Shown here in pieces: positions 24,728 through 36,320 of a stretch of DNA of 64,000 bases. A program made the position numbers and the translations under genes. Below the pieces are notes generated by a model. The model was not told where the DNA came from and ran no database searches. It worked only from the letters and a program-made list of their open reading frames with translations. The stretch covers positions 5,170,961-5,234,960 of the forward strand of contig CM026393.1 of assembly GCA_014843695.1 (NCBI GenBank). The letters are read 5' to 3'. The DNA is from Archivesica marissinica (lineage: Eukaryota; Mollusca; Bivalvia; Venerida; Vesicomyidae). Each line of letters begins with the position of its first letter. Position 1 is the first letter of the stretch.

Positions 24728-24825
24728 TTGGTCTAAAGCGCCATGGCTATTCTGGTACCTGGATATACTGGCAAGTTCATAAGCATAACCGTCATTGTAT
24801 CTTACCAAGCGAACACAATGGTTTA

Positions 24826-25060
24826 GCTTATACAAAATGTATTTTAGCTCGATAGGGAAACAAGTTCTTATAACTTATGTTAATCACTCTTGATACCTCA
24901 TTCCTGATGGAATCCATCGCCACGAGGGAGAGAGAAGAAGCAACGTGGAATTTAAATACCTTGCCTAAGGGCACGATCGTAACGGCTCCAGCGGGGCTCG
25001 AACTCCGGACCTTTCGCACCTGAAGCGAACACACTACCACTGCGCTATCACGACTTCCAC
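24826..25060 (-). mobile_element. SINE family B, full length
   Basis: Minus-strand copy. A variant head (CGAACACACTACCAC in place of CGAACGCGCATCCAC on the plus strand) alters the D arm. A weak 7-bp match, CACAATG, flanks it (24814-24820 and 25058-25064). Confidence 0.88.
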
Positions 25061-25183
25061 AATGATGCCTACTACTAACGAATATTATATTGACAGAGGA
25101 GAAATAAATATAGTAAGACAACACCACCATGAAAAGACAATGTTCTTCTGAAAATTGTGAACATTAACATAATACGGAAACCA

Positions 25184-26580
25184 TTTATGTTTGCCGACTA
25201 GGTATTTGGATGACATTAATTATTAATTGTACAGAGAAGACCTAAAAGAAGTCAGACATCATATGTTTGCCGACTTGGTATTTGGATGACATTAATTATT
25301 AATTGTACAGAGAAGACCTAAAAGAAGTCAGACATCATATGTTTGTCGACTAGGTATTTGGATGACATTAATTATTAATTGTACAGAGAAGACCTAAAAG
25401 AAGTCAGACATCATATGTTTGTCGACTAGGTATTTGGATGACATTAATTATTAATTGTACAGAGAAGACCTAAAAGAAGTCAGACATCATATGTTTGTCG
25501 ACTAGGTATTTGGATGACATTAATTATTAATTGTACAGAGAAGACCTAAAAGAAGTCAGACATCATATGTTTGTCGACTAGGTATTTGGATGACATTAAT
25601 TATTAATTGTACAGAGAAGACCTAAAAGAAGTCAGACATCATATGTTTGTCGACTAGGTATTTGGATGACATTAATTATTAATTGTACAGAGAAGACCTA
25701 AAAGAAGTCAGACATCATATGTTTGTCGACTAGGTATTTGGATGACATTAATTATTAATTGTACAGAGAAGACCTAAAAGAAGTCAGACATCATATGTTT
25801 GTCGACTAGGTATTTGGATGACATTAATTATTAATTGTACAGAGAAGACCTAAAAGAAGTCAGACATCATATGTTTGTCGACTAGGTATTTGGATGACAT
25901 TAATTATTAATTGTACAGAGAAGACCTAAAAGAAGTCAGACATCATATGTTTGTCGACTAGGTATTTGGATGACATTAATTATTAATTGTACAGAGAAGA
26001 CCTAAAAGAAGTCAGACATCATATGTTTGTCGACTAGGTATTTGGATGACATTAATTATTAATTGTACAGAGAAGACCTAAAAGAAGTCAGACATCATAT
26101 GTTTGTCGACTAGGTATTTGGATGACATTAATTATTAATTGTACAGAGAAGACCTAAAAGAAGTCAGACATCATATGTTTGTCGACTAGGTATTTGGATG
26201 ACATTAATTATTAATTGTACAGAGAAGACCTAAAAGAAGTCAGACATCATATGTTTGTCGACTAGGTATTTGGATGACATTAATTATTAATTGTACAGAG
26301 AAGACCTAAAAGAAGTCAGACATCATATGTTTGTCGACTAGGTATTTGGATGACATTAATTATTAATTGTACAGAGAAGACCTAAAAGAAGTCAGACATC
26401 ATATGTTTGTCGACTAGGTATTTGGATGACATTAATTATTAATTGTACAGAGAAGACCTAAAAGAAGTCAGACATCATATGTTTGTCGACTAGGTATTTG
26501 GATGACATTAATTATTAATTGTACAGAGAAGACCTAAAAGAAGTCAGACATCATATGTTTGTCGACTAGGTATTTGGATG
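25184..26580. repeat. 76-bp satellite array, about 18 copies, highly homogeneous
   Basis: The unit contains CATATGTTTGTCGACTAGG, TATTTGGATGACATTAATTA and GAAGACCTAAAAGAAGTCAG. The period was measured at 25260 and 25336. The first two units have TTTGCCGAC where later ones have TTTGTCGAC. From 25336 on the copies look identical, implying recent amplification. The last unit stops after TATTTGGATG, where the MITE begins. Confidence 0.97.
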
Positions 26581-26582
26581 TA

Positions 26583-26779
26583 CAGTCTACATCCGTTGTG
26601 TCAACGTCGGTTGTGTCGAATTATCCTGTTATCTCGAAGTCGGATCAAAGTCCAGTTTCAGACACTATCATGTTACATATAACTGGATCTGTTTATATTC
26701 AATTTGGTTATGTCAAACTTCGGTTATGTCGAAGTATTTTGTTCGGTCTGACGAAATTCGACATAACAGATGTAGACTG
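26583..26779. mobile_element. Tc1/mariner-type MITE, 197 bp, TA target duplication
   Basis: Begins CAGTCTACATCCGTTGTGTC and ends with the complement of CAGTCTACATCTGTTATGTC. TA dinucleotides lie immediately outside (26581-26582 and 26780-26781). A CAGT terminus with a TA duplication is typical of Tc1/mariner elements. The interior has further GGTTATGTCGAA-type repeats and no transposase. Confidence 0.88.
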
Positions 26780-26781
26780 TA

Positions 26782-27270
26782 TATTAATGTGTTTTATTTC
26801 TAAATAGGTTTTGTTTTGTTGCCTTGAGTTGGTATATGCATCAAACATTAACTAGGAACGCACCATGAACAGTAACACACCGTATATGGAAAATGCTACA
26901 TGCTCAATAAATACAAAATGGATTTCAGCGTCTGACCTGTGCCCTTGGGACATTATCGCCGACTAATGCGATCGAATTGCTGTTGTGTTGGGCATGGCTA
27001 TTCCATATACGTTAACTATTAGCTCTACAGTATCCTCTTTCCTATTAACACGACTCGCTACAACTCGCTAATGGCGTCTTTTTCCCACTGAGTTTAAATA
27101 TTTTATGAATCGTTCCCCAAATTAGTTTACGAAATAACATTATTACGTTTACGGCTATGGCACATTTCTGTTAATCGTGTGGCAAGAAGAGGTGATATTA
27201 TGGCACAACTACATCCCAGTATTGCATAGCATAAAGCATAAATAGTGGGTCATACGACACCTAGACACCT
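26782..27270. other. No gene recognised
   Basis: Unique-looking sequence between the MITE and a SINE target site. Confidence 0.5.
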
Positions 27271-27284
27271 AATAGCAACATGTA

Positions 27285-27520
27285 GTGGAAGCCTTGGCAG
27301 CGAGGGTGGTAGCACGTTCACTTCATGTGCGAACGGCCTGGAGTTCGAGCCCCGCCGTAGCCGTTACGATTGTGTCCTTAGGCAAGGCACTTAAATTCCA
27401 CATGACTCTTCCCTCTCCCTCGTGGCGATGGATTCCATCAGGAATAATGTCTCGAGAGTGATTAATATAAAACGAAATTAACTTGTTTCGCAATCGATCT
27501 AACATAAGGTTGTATAAACT
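27285..27520 (+). mobile_element. SINE family B, full length, with 12-bp near-perfect TSD
   Basis: Flanked by AATAGCAACATG (27271-27282) and AATAGCTACATG (27521-27532). The head is diverged (CCTTGGCAGCGAGGGTGG), but B box GAGTTCGAGCCCC is intact. Confidence 0.88.
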
Positions 27521-27631
27521 AATAGCTACATGGCTAGATGCAAGGCGATGCTTAACTGTCGACAAAATATTAGTCTAAATGAGGTGACACTGTATGTGTT
27601 ATGTAGATAGTTGCTTTAGTCGTTTTCACAT

Positions 27632-27661
27632 CGTGTTACCACTGGACTACAGATCCGTCTG
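27632..27661 (-). mobile_element. Head-only remnant of SINE family A
   Basis: Only the first 30 bp of the tRNA head remain (complement of CGTGTTACCACTGGACTACA and ATCCGTCTG). It is followed by GTACATTGG, as at 13824. Normal TPRT truncation removes the 5' end, so loss of everything downstream implies a later deletion. Confidence 0.75.
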
Positions 27662-27663
27662 TA

Positions 27664-29174
27664 CATTGGATACATATTTTACCTATTTCTCTTATACTGA
27701 CTGATGTTTGTCACACATATAATGCCGTGAACTTGTACACTACTCTAGTATCATCTCTAATTCAGTGTTGAGACACAATATTGACAGGACAGTCGCCGTT
27801 GTTTGAGTAGGCGTCATTTATCAGGCTCGGAGGGAGTCATAAAATACAAACGTGGGCGATCGGTTAGTGCCATACACTTCACAACACTCGCACCGACACA
27901 ATATGATCCTTGTGGCGATCGCTCGTGGTCCTGAAATGATACCAATACTGTGTAAGTCAAGTCAAGTCAAAACACATTTTATTCTCTCATTTCACATGCA
28001 TACATGAAAGAATGAGGCTTACGATAACACATATTTACGAGGCTTGAATAACGTGATATGTTGCAAATAATATACATTATAGTACTATTATTGTTGAGAT
28101 AGAGAATTTTCAGGTGCATTGCAATGAATGAGATCGTCAAATGAACAATTATCTTTCTTTTCATTGGTACAATAAATTTAATAGATTTGGGGATCCACGG
28201 AGAGTCAAGCATTTTTATTTTGTCAATGGCGTTAATTAGAAATATTTAGTATCTAAATACTAAATGGTAACGTACCAAAAGTGGTGTACAATATTTACTA
28301 TATTTACATACATGGGCGCCCTACCAAGATAGCCATACATATGCTGCATATACTTATACTATGTAGATGAAACAAATATGAAAAGCTTAAATGAGTTACG
28401 TACACGATTCTAACTAATGTTGAAATTTCTCCACAGATGGAAGTAATTTTGAAGGTTATTTGAATTGGATCACTTATCAGTATGTTCCCTCACTAGCATG
28501 GATTTAGTATGAACGATACTACACATTTCCATTTATGTGCTACTGTTGTTCCGTGAATTGGTACTGGTTGATATAATCCTTTTATTACCTCCATATACAC
28601 GAAGAGCACAAGTGAACATATATAATATACAATTACACGTTTTACATGGACACATATAAACATACATATATATACAAAGTAGTACAAGTGTACAACTGAC
28701 ATAACCATGCAGCTATTAATTAGTGTATACCGATCATCATAACTTGCCGAAACGAAATGCAAGGGAAAGAGATGATGGTAGCGCACACAAAAGCTGTGTT
28801 TATAACCGGAACACCATTCTTCAGTAGAGAAAACGGTTCAGGTACCTAAAAGCAACACAATAGTATTTAAAAAGTAGCAAACATGGTTTAGATTACTGAT
28901 TTACCACAACCTTTTAAGTTTGGAGCATTTGCCAGAATGTGCTGTAACTTCCATTACTGCCGAGTAGATGCTACACGAGTAAGCGTTTCCAATAACGTTG
29001 CGTTGATTACTCGTCGCCCATGAAGTGAACGTCAATTAGCGTCATTTGACGGCAATTGCACTCGATGGTTGTATCCCATCGGCTCGATTGGGTACCATAA
29101 TCACCCAATGTTGTAAGCCGCTACCAGATACCACACACATTTTATGTTCATACTATTGACTTTCATAGATGCTT
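27664..29174. other. No gene recognised
   Basis: About 1.5 kb of AT-rich sequence. Minus-strand frames at 27979-28212 and 28493-28786 show no recognisable domain. A short GTCAAGTCAAGTC direct repeat lies near 27957. Confidence 0.5.
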
Positions 29175-29442
29175 TTCGTGTTATATGTTTATTTATCCTC
29201 GCCCCCTGGTTGTTCGGTATTATTCGGGGGTTTTCATTGGAGGATAGTGCAATATACAGAAGACGCTCTAATTCCACAAGCATCCCTAGTCATGTTGCAG
29301 TCCCTGTACATAGCACCGATACACGAGACCTTTGTTTATAATTCAATGTGAAATACTGTTAATATTATTAGTGTCAGATGCGAGATCGAACCTAAGATCC
29401 GTGGATTCACAGTCTAACATGTTAATCACTGGCACGTTTCCC
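29175..29442 (-). mobile_element. Old, diverged SINE family A copy
   Basis: Follows the family A order throughout (TTTATTTATC, GGAGGATAGTGCAA, CACGAGACCT, TGTTAAT.TTATTAG, GATCGAACCT, TTAATCACTGG) but with many substitutions and indels. It is the oldest family A copy in the window. Confidence 0.8.
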
Positions 29443-29512
29443 CATCTTTTCGTTAGGATGCCGTTCCGAATAAAGAACAGGTAGAGCATCATATACATGT
29501 ACATGGTAGCAG

Positions 29513-29850
29513 ACGGGAGCCGTATCATTTAGCGTACGGGTACTGTATCATTTAGCGTACGGGTACTGCATCAGTTAGCGTACGGGTAGTGTATCATTTA
29601 GCGTACGGGTACTGTATCATTTAGCGTACGGGTACTGTACCATTTAGCGTACGGGTACTGTATCATTTAGCGTACGGGTACTGTACCATTTAGCGTACGG
29701 GTACTGTAACATTTAGCGTACGGGTACTGTATCAGTTAGCGTACGGGTAGTGTATCATTTAGCGTACGGGTAGTGTATTATTTAGTGTACGGGTACTGTA
29801 TCATTTAGCGTACGGGTACTGTATCAGTTAGCGTACGGGTACTGTATCAT
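29513..29850. repeat. 23-bp tandem repeat, about 14 copies
   Basis: Unit TATCATTTAGCGTACGGGTA plus CTG. The alternatives CAGTTAG/CATTTAG and GGTAGTG/GGTACTG are interspersed. Each unit holds the CGTACG palindrome. Confidence 0.95.
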
Positions 29851-30426
29851 AATGTGTAACTGTATATATGCATCGTACATAACAATATAAAAGTAAATAA
29901 ATTCAATTTAAGGTGAAGTAGACCCCCCCCCCCACCCAGTAACCCAGAAACAACAAGTTAATAATTCAAAATGAAATGTATTTTGGCAACATTTCTACAA
30001 CCAGTCAATTTAACTAATTACAAAAACGTCTGTAGACTTAATAAAGCATTCGTGAAACTGTGCACGCCTCGACATTTAAAATGAAAAGTGTAGCCTGAAA
30101 ATGAAATCAATTATTTAATTCTGCCAAAAATAAACTGTAAACACACTCTACAGAAATAAACTGTAAAAACACTTTACACAAAAGCCACTTATTTTAAATC
30201 AGCCATATTGCACAAAAGATACGGACTATATATCACATTCAGCATTAAGCTCAATAGAGACGCCCTGGCAAGTGGTTTTGTGGCAAACATTAGCACACAT
30301 TAAAACCCAACTACTCCTGGCTTATTTGAACCATGGGGCGTTTATGGAAAACATGATGGATGGGGTGGAGGTGTGCTATGCTATTTTGTTCACATGAAAA
30401 GTGAGAACATCACAGTATTTCGTTGA
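29851..30426. other. No gene recognised
   Basis: Includes a C13 homopolymer-like run near 29922. Otherwise unremarkable. Confidence 0.5.
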
Positions 30427-30434
30427 AGGTCAAC

Positions 30435-30640
30435 GTGTGTTTTACGTTTATTTATCGTCGCTACCGGTTGCCCATATGAGCGACGCCTCCTGAAGAGATT
30501 AGTCATTTTATATGTTTGGAGGATAATGCAAAGATACAGACAGATACCCATTCCAGAGTCTCCTCTGGTTCTTTTACGTGGCGGTGTAAAGCACCGACAC
30601 GAGACCTCGGTTTAAAATCCCATCTGAAAGACTGTTAATT
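30435..30640 (-). mobile_element. SINE family A, 5'-truncated, with TSD
   Basis: Lacks the whole tRNA head, ending at the GACTGTTAATT segment. It is flanked by AGGTCAAC at 30427-30434 and 30641-30648, so the truncation happened during insertion. Confidence 0.9.
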
Positions 30641-30711
30641 AGGTCAACATTATTCATATGCAAAGAAATAACAATATATGAAGTGTGGAATTCACATGTC
30701 TGCATAATATT

Positions 30712-30775
30712 ATACCATAAGCCGAAAACGATCTAATATGTAAAGACTTGGACTGTGTGAGGCTCGTAGCGCCGA
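30712..30775 (-). repeat. Inverted relative of the hairpin repeat at 20541-20646
   Basis: The complement shares TTCGGCGCTACG, CCTCACAC, TTACATATT.GATCG and TTTCGGCTTAT, in the same order, with 20585-20660. Confidence 0.65.
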
Positions 30776-30861
30776 ACATAATGTCAATATTCAACATAAT
30801 GGATCTGTTTGAGGGTTCCATCTTGCTTAAAACAAAACACTTTAGTACAATTAAGCATTTG

Positions 30862-31127
30862 AAACTTTATTTATTTTACAATGATTGCGAAGCATGTTTA
30901 ACAACTTATATTAATCACTCTCGTTGGCGTGTTTGTTCCTCTGATAGGGTAGTATTTGAGATGGTACGGTGTTCGCCAAATCGGACAGATGCGGGTTCTC
31001 TGGGTACTGCGGTTTCTTCCCAGATGAATGAATGACCAGACCACATACACGCTTTCATCCACGTTAACGAGAGTAATTAATATAAGTTGTTAAAGCTTGT
31101 TTTACAATCGTTGCAAAGCAGTTACTT
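30862..31127. mobile_element. Repeat family D: element with ~55-bp inverted ends
   Basis: The left arm (about 30868-30925: TTTACAATGATTGCGAAGCA and ACTTATATTAATCACTCTCG) is mirrored by the right arm (about 31070-31126: CGAGAGTAATTAATATAAG and TTTTACAATCGTTGC). The middle carries the complement of a GGAAACCG.AGTACCC.GAGAA motif that recurs in this family. No ORF. The arms resemble the 3' tail of SINE family B. Confidence 0.7.
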
Positions 31128-31163
31128 TCACACCAGAACTAATTCGATAACCCCAAATAAATT

Positions 31164-31436
31164 GCGGTGAGGCTGGACTTGTAATCCAGGGATCGCAGGT
31201 TCGATCCCCCGTCTTACCCTAATCAAATTAACAGTCTTTCAGATGGGACATTAATCCGAGGTATTGTGTCGGTGCTGTACACCGTGCACGTAAAAGAACC
31301 AGAGGAGACTCTGGAATGGGTCTCTTTCTGTATCATTGCACTATCCACCAAATATCTCCAAAAATGACTAATCTCTGCAGGAGGCGTCGCTCATATGAGC
31401 AACCGGTAGCGACGATAAATAAACGTAAAACACACA
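31164..31436 (+). mobile_element. SINE family A, nearly full length
   Basis: The head starts inside the D arm (GAGGCTGGACTTGTAATCCAG), so the anticodon loop reads CTTGTAA here rather than CTGGTAA. B box GGTTCGATCCCCC, the body and the tail are intact. Confidence 0.88.
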
Positions 31437-32280
31437 TAGAGGTGCAAGTGAGCATTGATCTCTCGACAACGGATGGTCTACGTAAAATGAAAACGGCAAG
31501 ATATCACTTGAAGGGCTGTATTAGTCGCTCATTGCTAATTTTTTATTATTTTGATTTTTTTTTCGAAAATGTGCATTTACACATCATTCACTACTAGAAT
31601 ACACCAGAACTAGAATGAGTCACTCATCGCTAATCACTACTCACTACTCATTGCTGAATTAAAGTATACTTGGCTTGTTTCCGCGTTACACAACCGACCC
31701 TTAAACCATTTTGGAACAAATAATCAACATTTTATGTTATTAAAAATAAATGTAAAAACATTGTGTTGGTATAATTTACATTCATTTTACACTTCATTCA
31801 CTATAATTATACTAGAATACACCGCTCACTGCTTGATTACACTACTCACTGTTCACTGCTAGCAGTACAGCAGTACGCTGCTCACTGCTAACTTCACCCA
31901 CATTTCCCTTCAGTTCAAATTAAGTGCATCAATACCGAAATGGACATACACGTAGTACAAACAGTTTTAGTGGACATAAGAAATGTATAAACCACCATGT
32001 TGCAAAACGTTAGAATGACTCAAACAAAACCAAATTGCAGACGCGTTTTAATTATTTATTTTTATATGCCCCGGTGTTCATTGTCTTATGTCGGATTGAT
32101 GAAGTCGTTAGCACACATCCCATCTACTTTAATTGTTAAATGTGACTAATTTAATGTCGTCAACGTTATTCATTAGAATACATGTCTTAATCGTCCCGTG
32201 CAAGGTGCACATTCCTGAATTGCTGCAAGCTTTGTCGCAAAGTGTTGTGATATATTTAAAGTACGCCATTTGTAAACTAG
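31437..32280. other. No gene recognised
   Basis: Contains loose, irregular repeats of TCACT, CACTACTCACT and CACTGCT (31610-31890). No ORF of interest. Confidence 0.5.
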
Positions 32281-32472
32281 TTCTGATGGTCACGGGTTCG
32301 AGCCTCTCTCAGTTCATGTCTCTTTATATGAAAATGTTGGCAGTTTCTTACAGAGGTTGCTGCACCAAGTACTGGTTAACCGCTGGCGTCTGCCCAGGAA
32401 ATGTGTTGTTAGTGGTGCTGCCCGTCGTTCAAATGGGCAACCAGTAACGACGTTAAATAAACTTAAATAAAA
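32281..32472 (+). mobile_element. SINE family C, 5'-truncated, with A-type tail
   Basis: Starts at the variable arm (TGATGGTCACGGGTTCGAGCC). The core is complete, then CTGCCCGTCGTTCAAAT switches into GGGCAACCAGTAACGACG and TTAAATAAACTTAAATAAA. It is the second family C copy that carries the family A tail. Confidence 0.82.
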
Positions 32473-34288
32473 AGAAAACGTAATGTTGATGATATTAATT
32501 TTGTGAATACACTTATTACAAAATTACATAATTATGATCCATTAACCCTTCCCCCATAGATATGTAGTTTTATTTCATACATTTGGCTGTAATTCACCAA
32601 TCGTACGCAATGGATAAAGTGTGAACTTGCCTACTCCACCTTCATGGAGGTTACTAGGAATTATTAAGTGCTGTATACACTACGTTATTCCGATCTTTAT
32701 TATAACTTGTTTGACTACTAATGTGTTGATTTATGTCAATATGCATTGGCTTCGAGAGATGCTTCTAATGGGGAAAGGGTATGCATAGCGACCCGCGAGG
32801 GGTTCGACATTAGAGATAGATATATAGATAGATAAGATAATATATTAATTTAAAAGATCTAGTTCTACTGCTCCAGAACTACTTGTTCAACCTGACTTTA
32901 TTTCCTCCTCTACGGAGGTGTTCATACATATACCTTATATAACAAAATAGCATACAATTCATATACAATTATAAGACACATATAAGTTGCAGGATTGTTG
33001 TATAATGTGTCGAAACTAATGTTTGTTGCAAAAATAGTATCACAGATACTAGTGAGTGGGTCAATCTCTACCTACGAGGCACCTGCTACACCTGTGCCAC
33101 CCAATCCTTACAAACACTTAGAAATAACAAATACAATACATTCAAATAACATTTAATAGTCATGTACTTAACCTGCCCCGTTACACGTGGCTCGTAATTC
33201 TATGTATATCCATTGCATATAGAGTGTTCCGTTACAAGTGGTCCACGTGTTTCATATTGATAAGTCGATTTCTCACGAGTTTTTATGTATGTTCAGAAGC
33301 TATTGTCTAAGTATTATTCTAACATGGCTCGGTATTTTGTCTGTATATGCAACACGGAATTGACCGTGTTTCAATCTGCAATAAAATAATGCTAGAATAT
33401 TTGCCGTTAAAAAGAAAACGTAATGTTTCATTAACCCTTCCCCCATAGATATGTAGTTTTATTTCATACATTTGGCTGTAATTCATCAATCGTACGCAAT
33501 GGATAAAGTGTGAACTTGCCTACTCCACCTTCATGGAGGTTACTAGGAATTATTAAGTGCTGTATACACTACGTTATTCCGATCTTTATTATAACTTGTT
33601 TGACTACTAATGTGTTGATCTATGTCAATATGCATTGGCTTCGAGAGATGCTTCTAATGGGGAAATGGTATGCATAGCGACCCGCGAGGGGTTCGACATT
33701 AGAGATAGATATATAGATAAGATAAGATAATATATTAATTTAAAAGATCTAGTTATACTGCTCCGGAACTACTTGTTCAACCTGACTTTATTTCCTCCTC
33801 TACGGAGGTGTTCATACATATACCTTATATAACAAAATAGCATACAATTATATGACACATATAAGTTGCAGGATTGTTGTATAATGTGTCGAAACTAATG
33901 TTTGTTACAACAATAGTATCACAGATTCTAGTGAGTGGGTCAATCTCTACCTACGAGGCTCCTGCTACACCGGTGCCACCCAATCCTTACAAACACTTAG
34001 AAATAACAAATACAATACATTCAAATAACATTTAATAGTCATGTACTTAACCTGCCCCGTTACACGTGGCTCGTAATTCTGTGTATATACATTGAATATA
34101 GAGTGTTCCGTTACAAGTTGTCCACGTGTTTCATATTGATAAGTCGATTTCTCACGAGTTTTTAAGTATGCCCAGAAGCTATTGTCTAAGTATTATTCTA
34201 ACATGGTTCGGTATTTTGTCTGTATATGCAACAAGGAATTTACCGTGTTTTAATCTGCAATACAATAATGCTAGAATGTTTGCAGTTT
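32469..34288. repeat. Direct tandem duplication of a ~0.9-kb segment
   Basis: Copy 1 is 32469-33408 and copy 2 is 33409-34288. Both start AAAAAGAAAACGTAATGTT and both contain the same order of landmarks: CCTTCCCCCATAGATATG, GCGACCCGCGAGGGGTTCG with a short (GATA)n, CTACGGAGGTGTTCATAC, and CCTGCCCCGTTACACGTGG. Copy 2 lacks about 50 bp near its start and about 11 bp near 33846, with scattered substitutions. No conserved ORF; the frame at 34126-34311 is not supported. Copy 1 begins exactly at the SINE tail. Confidence 0.92.
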
Positions 34289-35448
34289 GTGACGTCATTT
34301 ACGCATTCTAAGAAAATAACACCAACTTGCGCTTTTCAGATAATTTTGTATATTATTCATAGACGTATACAACATGTTTGTCTCTATGAGCGTCGGAATT
34401 AACCACTTAGGCCTACGACCTGCGTGCCTCCTATGCTCCAGAACTCTAAACAGTGGAACGTATTTAATTCGCCAATTAATAACTGAAATATAAATATTAT
34501 TTTGTAACACTCTCTATAGTGTACGATATATGTTCATACAATATGTAATCTACGCGCAGTTTGCTCTTTGATAAGTAATATGTGAAGACCATAAGTACCA
34601 AAGCACCTGTTTTGAGAGCAATGACGGCATTCCCATTCCGGATGTAAACACGCATCACGTGAATAAATAAAGGCCGAAAACAGGCGCCGACCGATATCAG
34701 GGTTGTTGACGTGTAAGTTAAAGGGAGACGTTATATCTCTGTTCAACACGAGTCAGCCAGGGTGTTTGTTACCGCCCTCTTCGACTTATATCATATATAC
34801 CTTTGTCATATCTGAACCACGAGATATTCTCTCTAATTAACTCGATATACTTTACGTTGGCATCAAATTCTCATAGTGCAGACACGTGGTGTCTTTATTG
34901 TTCGTTTCAGTCTATTTCCACCATTGTGGCTCGCTGTTAATGTCTGTTTGATTGTGTGTTTTAAAAGAGTATCTTAGAGGATGTCGTAAATCGTATTTAA
35001 TATGATATGGTTGCAGATTTGCAGTAAAAAATAGTTGTTGCAGCGCGTTATTATCTAATTAAGGAAAGAAACTCGATCTATTGTTATTCGTTAGGGCATA
35101 ACACACATTGGATGACTATAGAATGCAGCGGTTTAATTTGTCTAGTGAGACGTAGTCTTGTCGTTAAGAATCTCAAAAAGAACGTTATTGGTAACTGTTG
35201 GAACAATGATGTTCTAGCGACTGTTCAAAACACATGCTGACCGATACGGTCGATAAACTACACGTGACACAGGCATGACGACGTCACGTGTGTACTCATG
35301 ACCAATCGTTTGACCGTAAAAGTGCTACTGGGGTGTGGCATTGTTTGTGAAATGGAAATTCACTGTATCCATTGTAAATTGGTTCATAGAAGAAATATAC
35401 GTTTGGGCTGTAAATGTATATACCATGTACGTTCTGAACATATATATA
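34289..35448. other. No gene recognised
   Basis: Small frames at 34295-34510 and 34534-34749 lack domains. An inverted pair CACGTGAC / GTCACGTG (35261-35268 and 35283-35290) contains E-box and CRE-like cores. Confidence 0.45.
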
Positions 35449-35450
35449 TA

Positions 35451-35853
35451 CAGTCAAACCTGCGTTAGTGGTCACCTCTATTAAGCAGCCAACCTGTATT
35501 AAGCAGCCAGTTTCCAGATTCCCAATATGTTATTTTATCATATATTTGACCTCTATTAAGCAGCCAACCTGTATTAAGCAGCTAGTTTCCAGATTCCCAA
35601 TATGTTATTTTATCATATATTTGACCTCTATTAAGCAGCCAACCTGTATTAAGCAGCCAGTTTCCAGATTCCCAATATGTTATTTTATCATATATTTGAC
35701 CTCTATTAAGCAGCCAACCTGTATTAAGCAGCCAGTTTCCAGATTCCCAATATGTTATTTTATCATATATTTGACCTCTATTAAGCAACAACCTGTGCTA
35801 AGCAGCCACTTTCTGTGATTCCCTTGGTTGGCTACTTAAGACAGGTTTGACTG
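35451..35853. mobile_element. TIR element (TA-flanked) with a 75-bp minisatellite core
   Basis: The ends are CAGTCAAACCTG and its complement CAGGTTTGACTG, with TA on both sides (35449-35450 and 35854-35855), as for Tc1/mariner/pogo-type elements. The interior is about 4.5 copies of a 75-bp unit (CTCTATTAAGCAGCCAACCT, then CAGATTCCCAATATG and TTATCATATATTTGAC). The right arm reads AAGCAGCCACTTTCTGTG and then TTGGCTACTTAAGACAG. No transposase. Open frames across it come from the 75-bp period. Confidence 0.9.
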
Positions 35854-35950
35854 TATACATAGATATACAGTTGTATATATTCAGGCCAGTACATGTACAC
35901 AGTTGCTGCAGTCCGTATATAGTGACTATCCGTAGCATTTAGTGTGTAAT

Positions 35951-36320
35951 CCGTCCGCCGCCGTGGCCGAGAGGTTAAGGCCGCTGCATTGAAATAGTCT
36001 CAAGTGGTGCGGCCACCTTGGCGTATATAATGGACCAAGGACTCGACAAACAGGGAAAACGGAGACCGTCTCCCACACTGCATTTATATAGCGAGTGTAT
36101 GTGCATACGCGGACCAGTCCGCCTGCGTGGTCAACTGGTTAATGTCGCTGACTTGCATACCACTGTAACATATCATCCCTGCTGGTCACGGATCCGAAGG
36201 TTCGAACCTCGTCAGGGGTTCGTTCTGATATGGCCGGTTCGTGAGCCGCCAGCTAGTTAAATTATGGTTGCGGATTGCCTACAAGCCTGGCACCTGGTCG
36301 TCAAGCATAGGATTCGGGAA
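35951..36320 (+). mobile_element. Two truncated class II tRNA-like SINE heads in tandem
   Basis: The first head (about 35951-36010) reads CCGCCGTGGCCGAGAGGTTA and then AAGGCCGCTGCATTGAAAT, a Ser/Leu-type tRNA start. The second (about 36116-36215) reads CTGCGTGGTCAACTGGTTAA, GACTTGCATACCACTG and a B box AAGGTTCGAACCTCG, as in family C. Neither continues into the family C core. They are not supported as functional tRNA genes. Confidence 0.6.

Noticed and set aside
26583..26779. Relation between this MITE and the Tc1-like transposase at 19572
   Set aside because: The CAGTCTACATC terminus was not found near the transposase relic, so there is no evidence that it was the mobilising element.
35468..35818. 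116-residue protein of repeated TSIKQPTCIKQP units
   Set aside because: 75-bp repeat core of a TIR element; no independent coding evidence.
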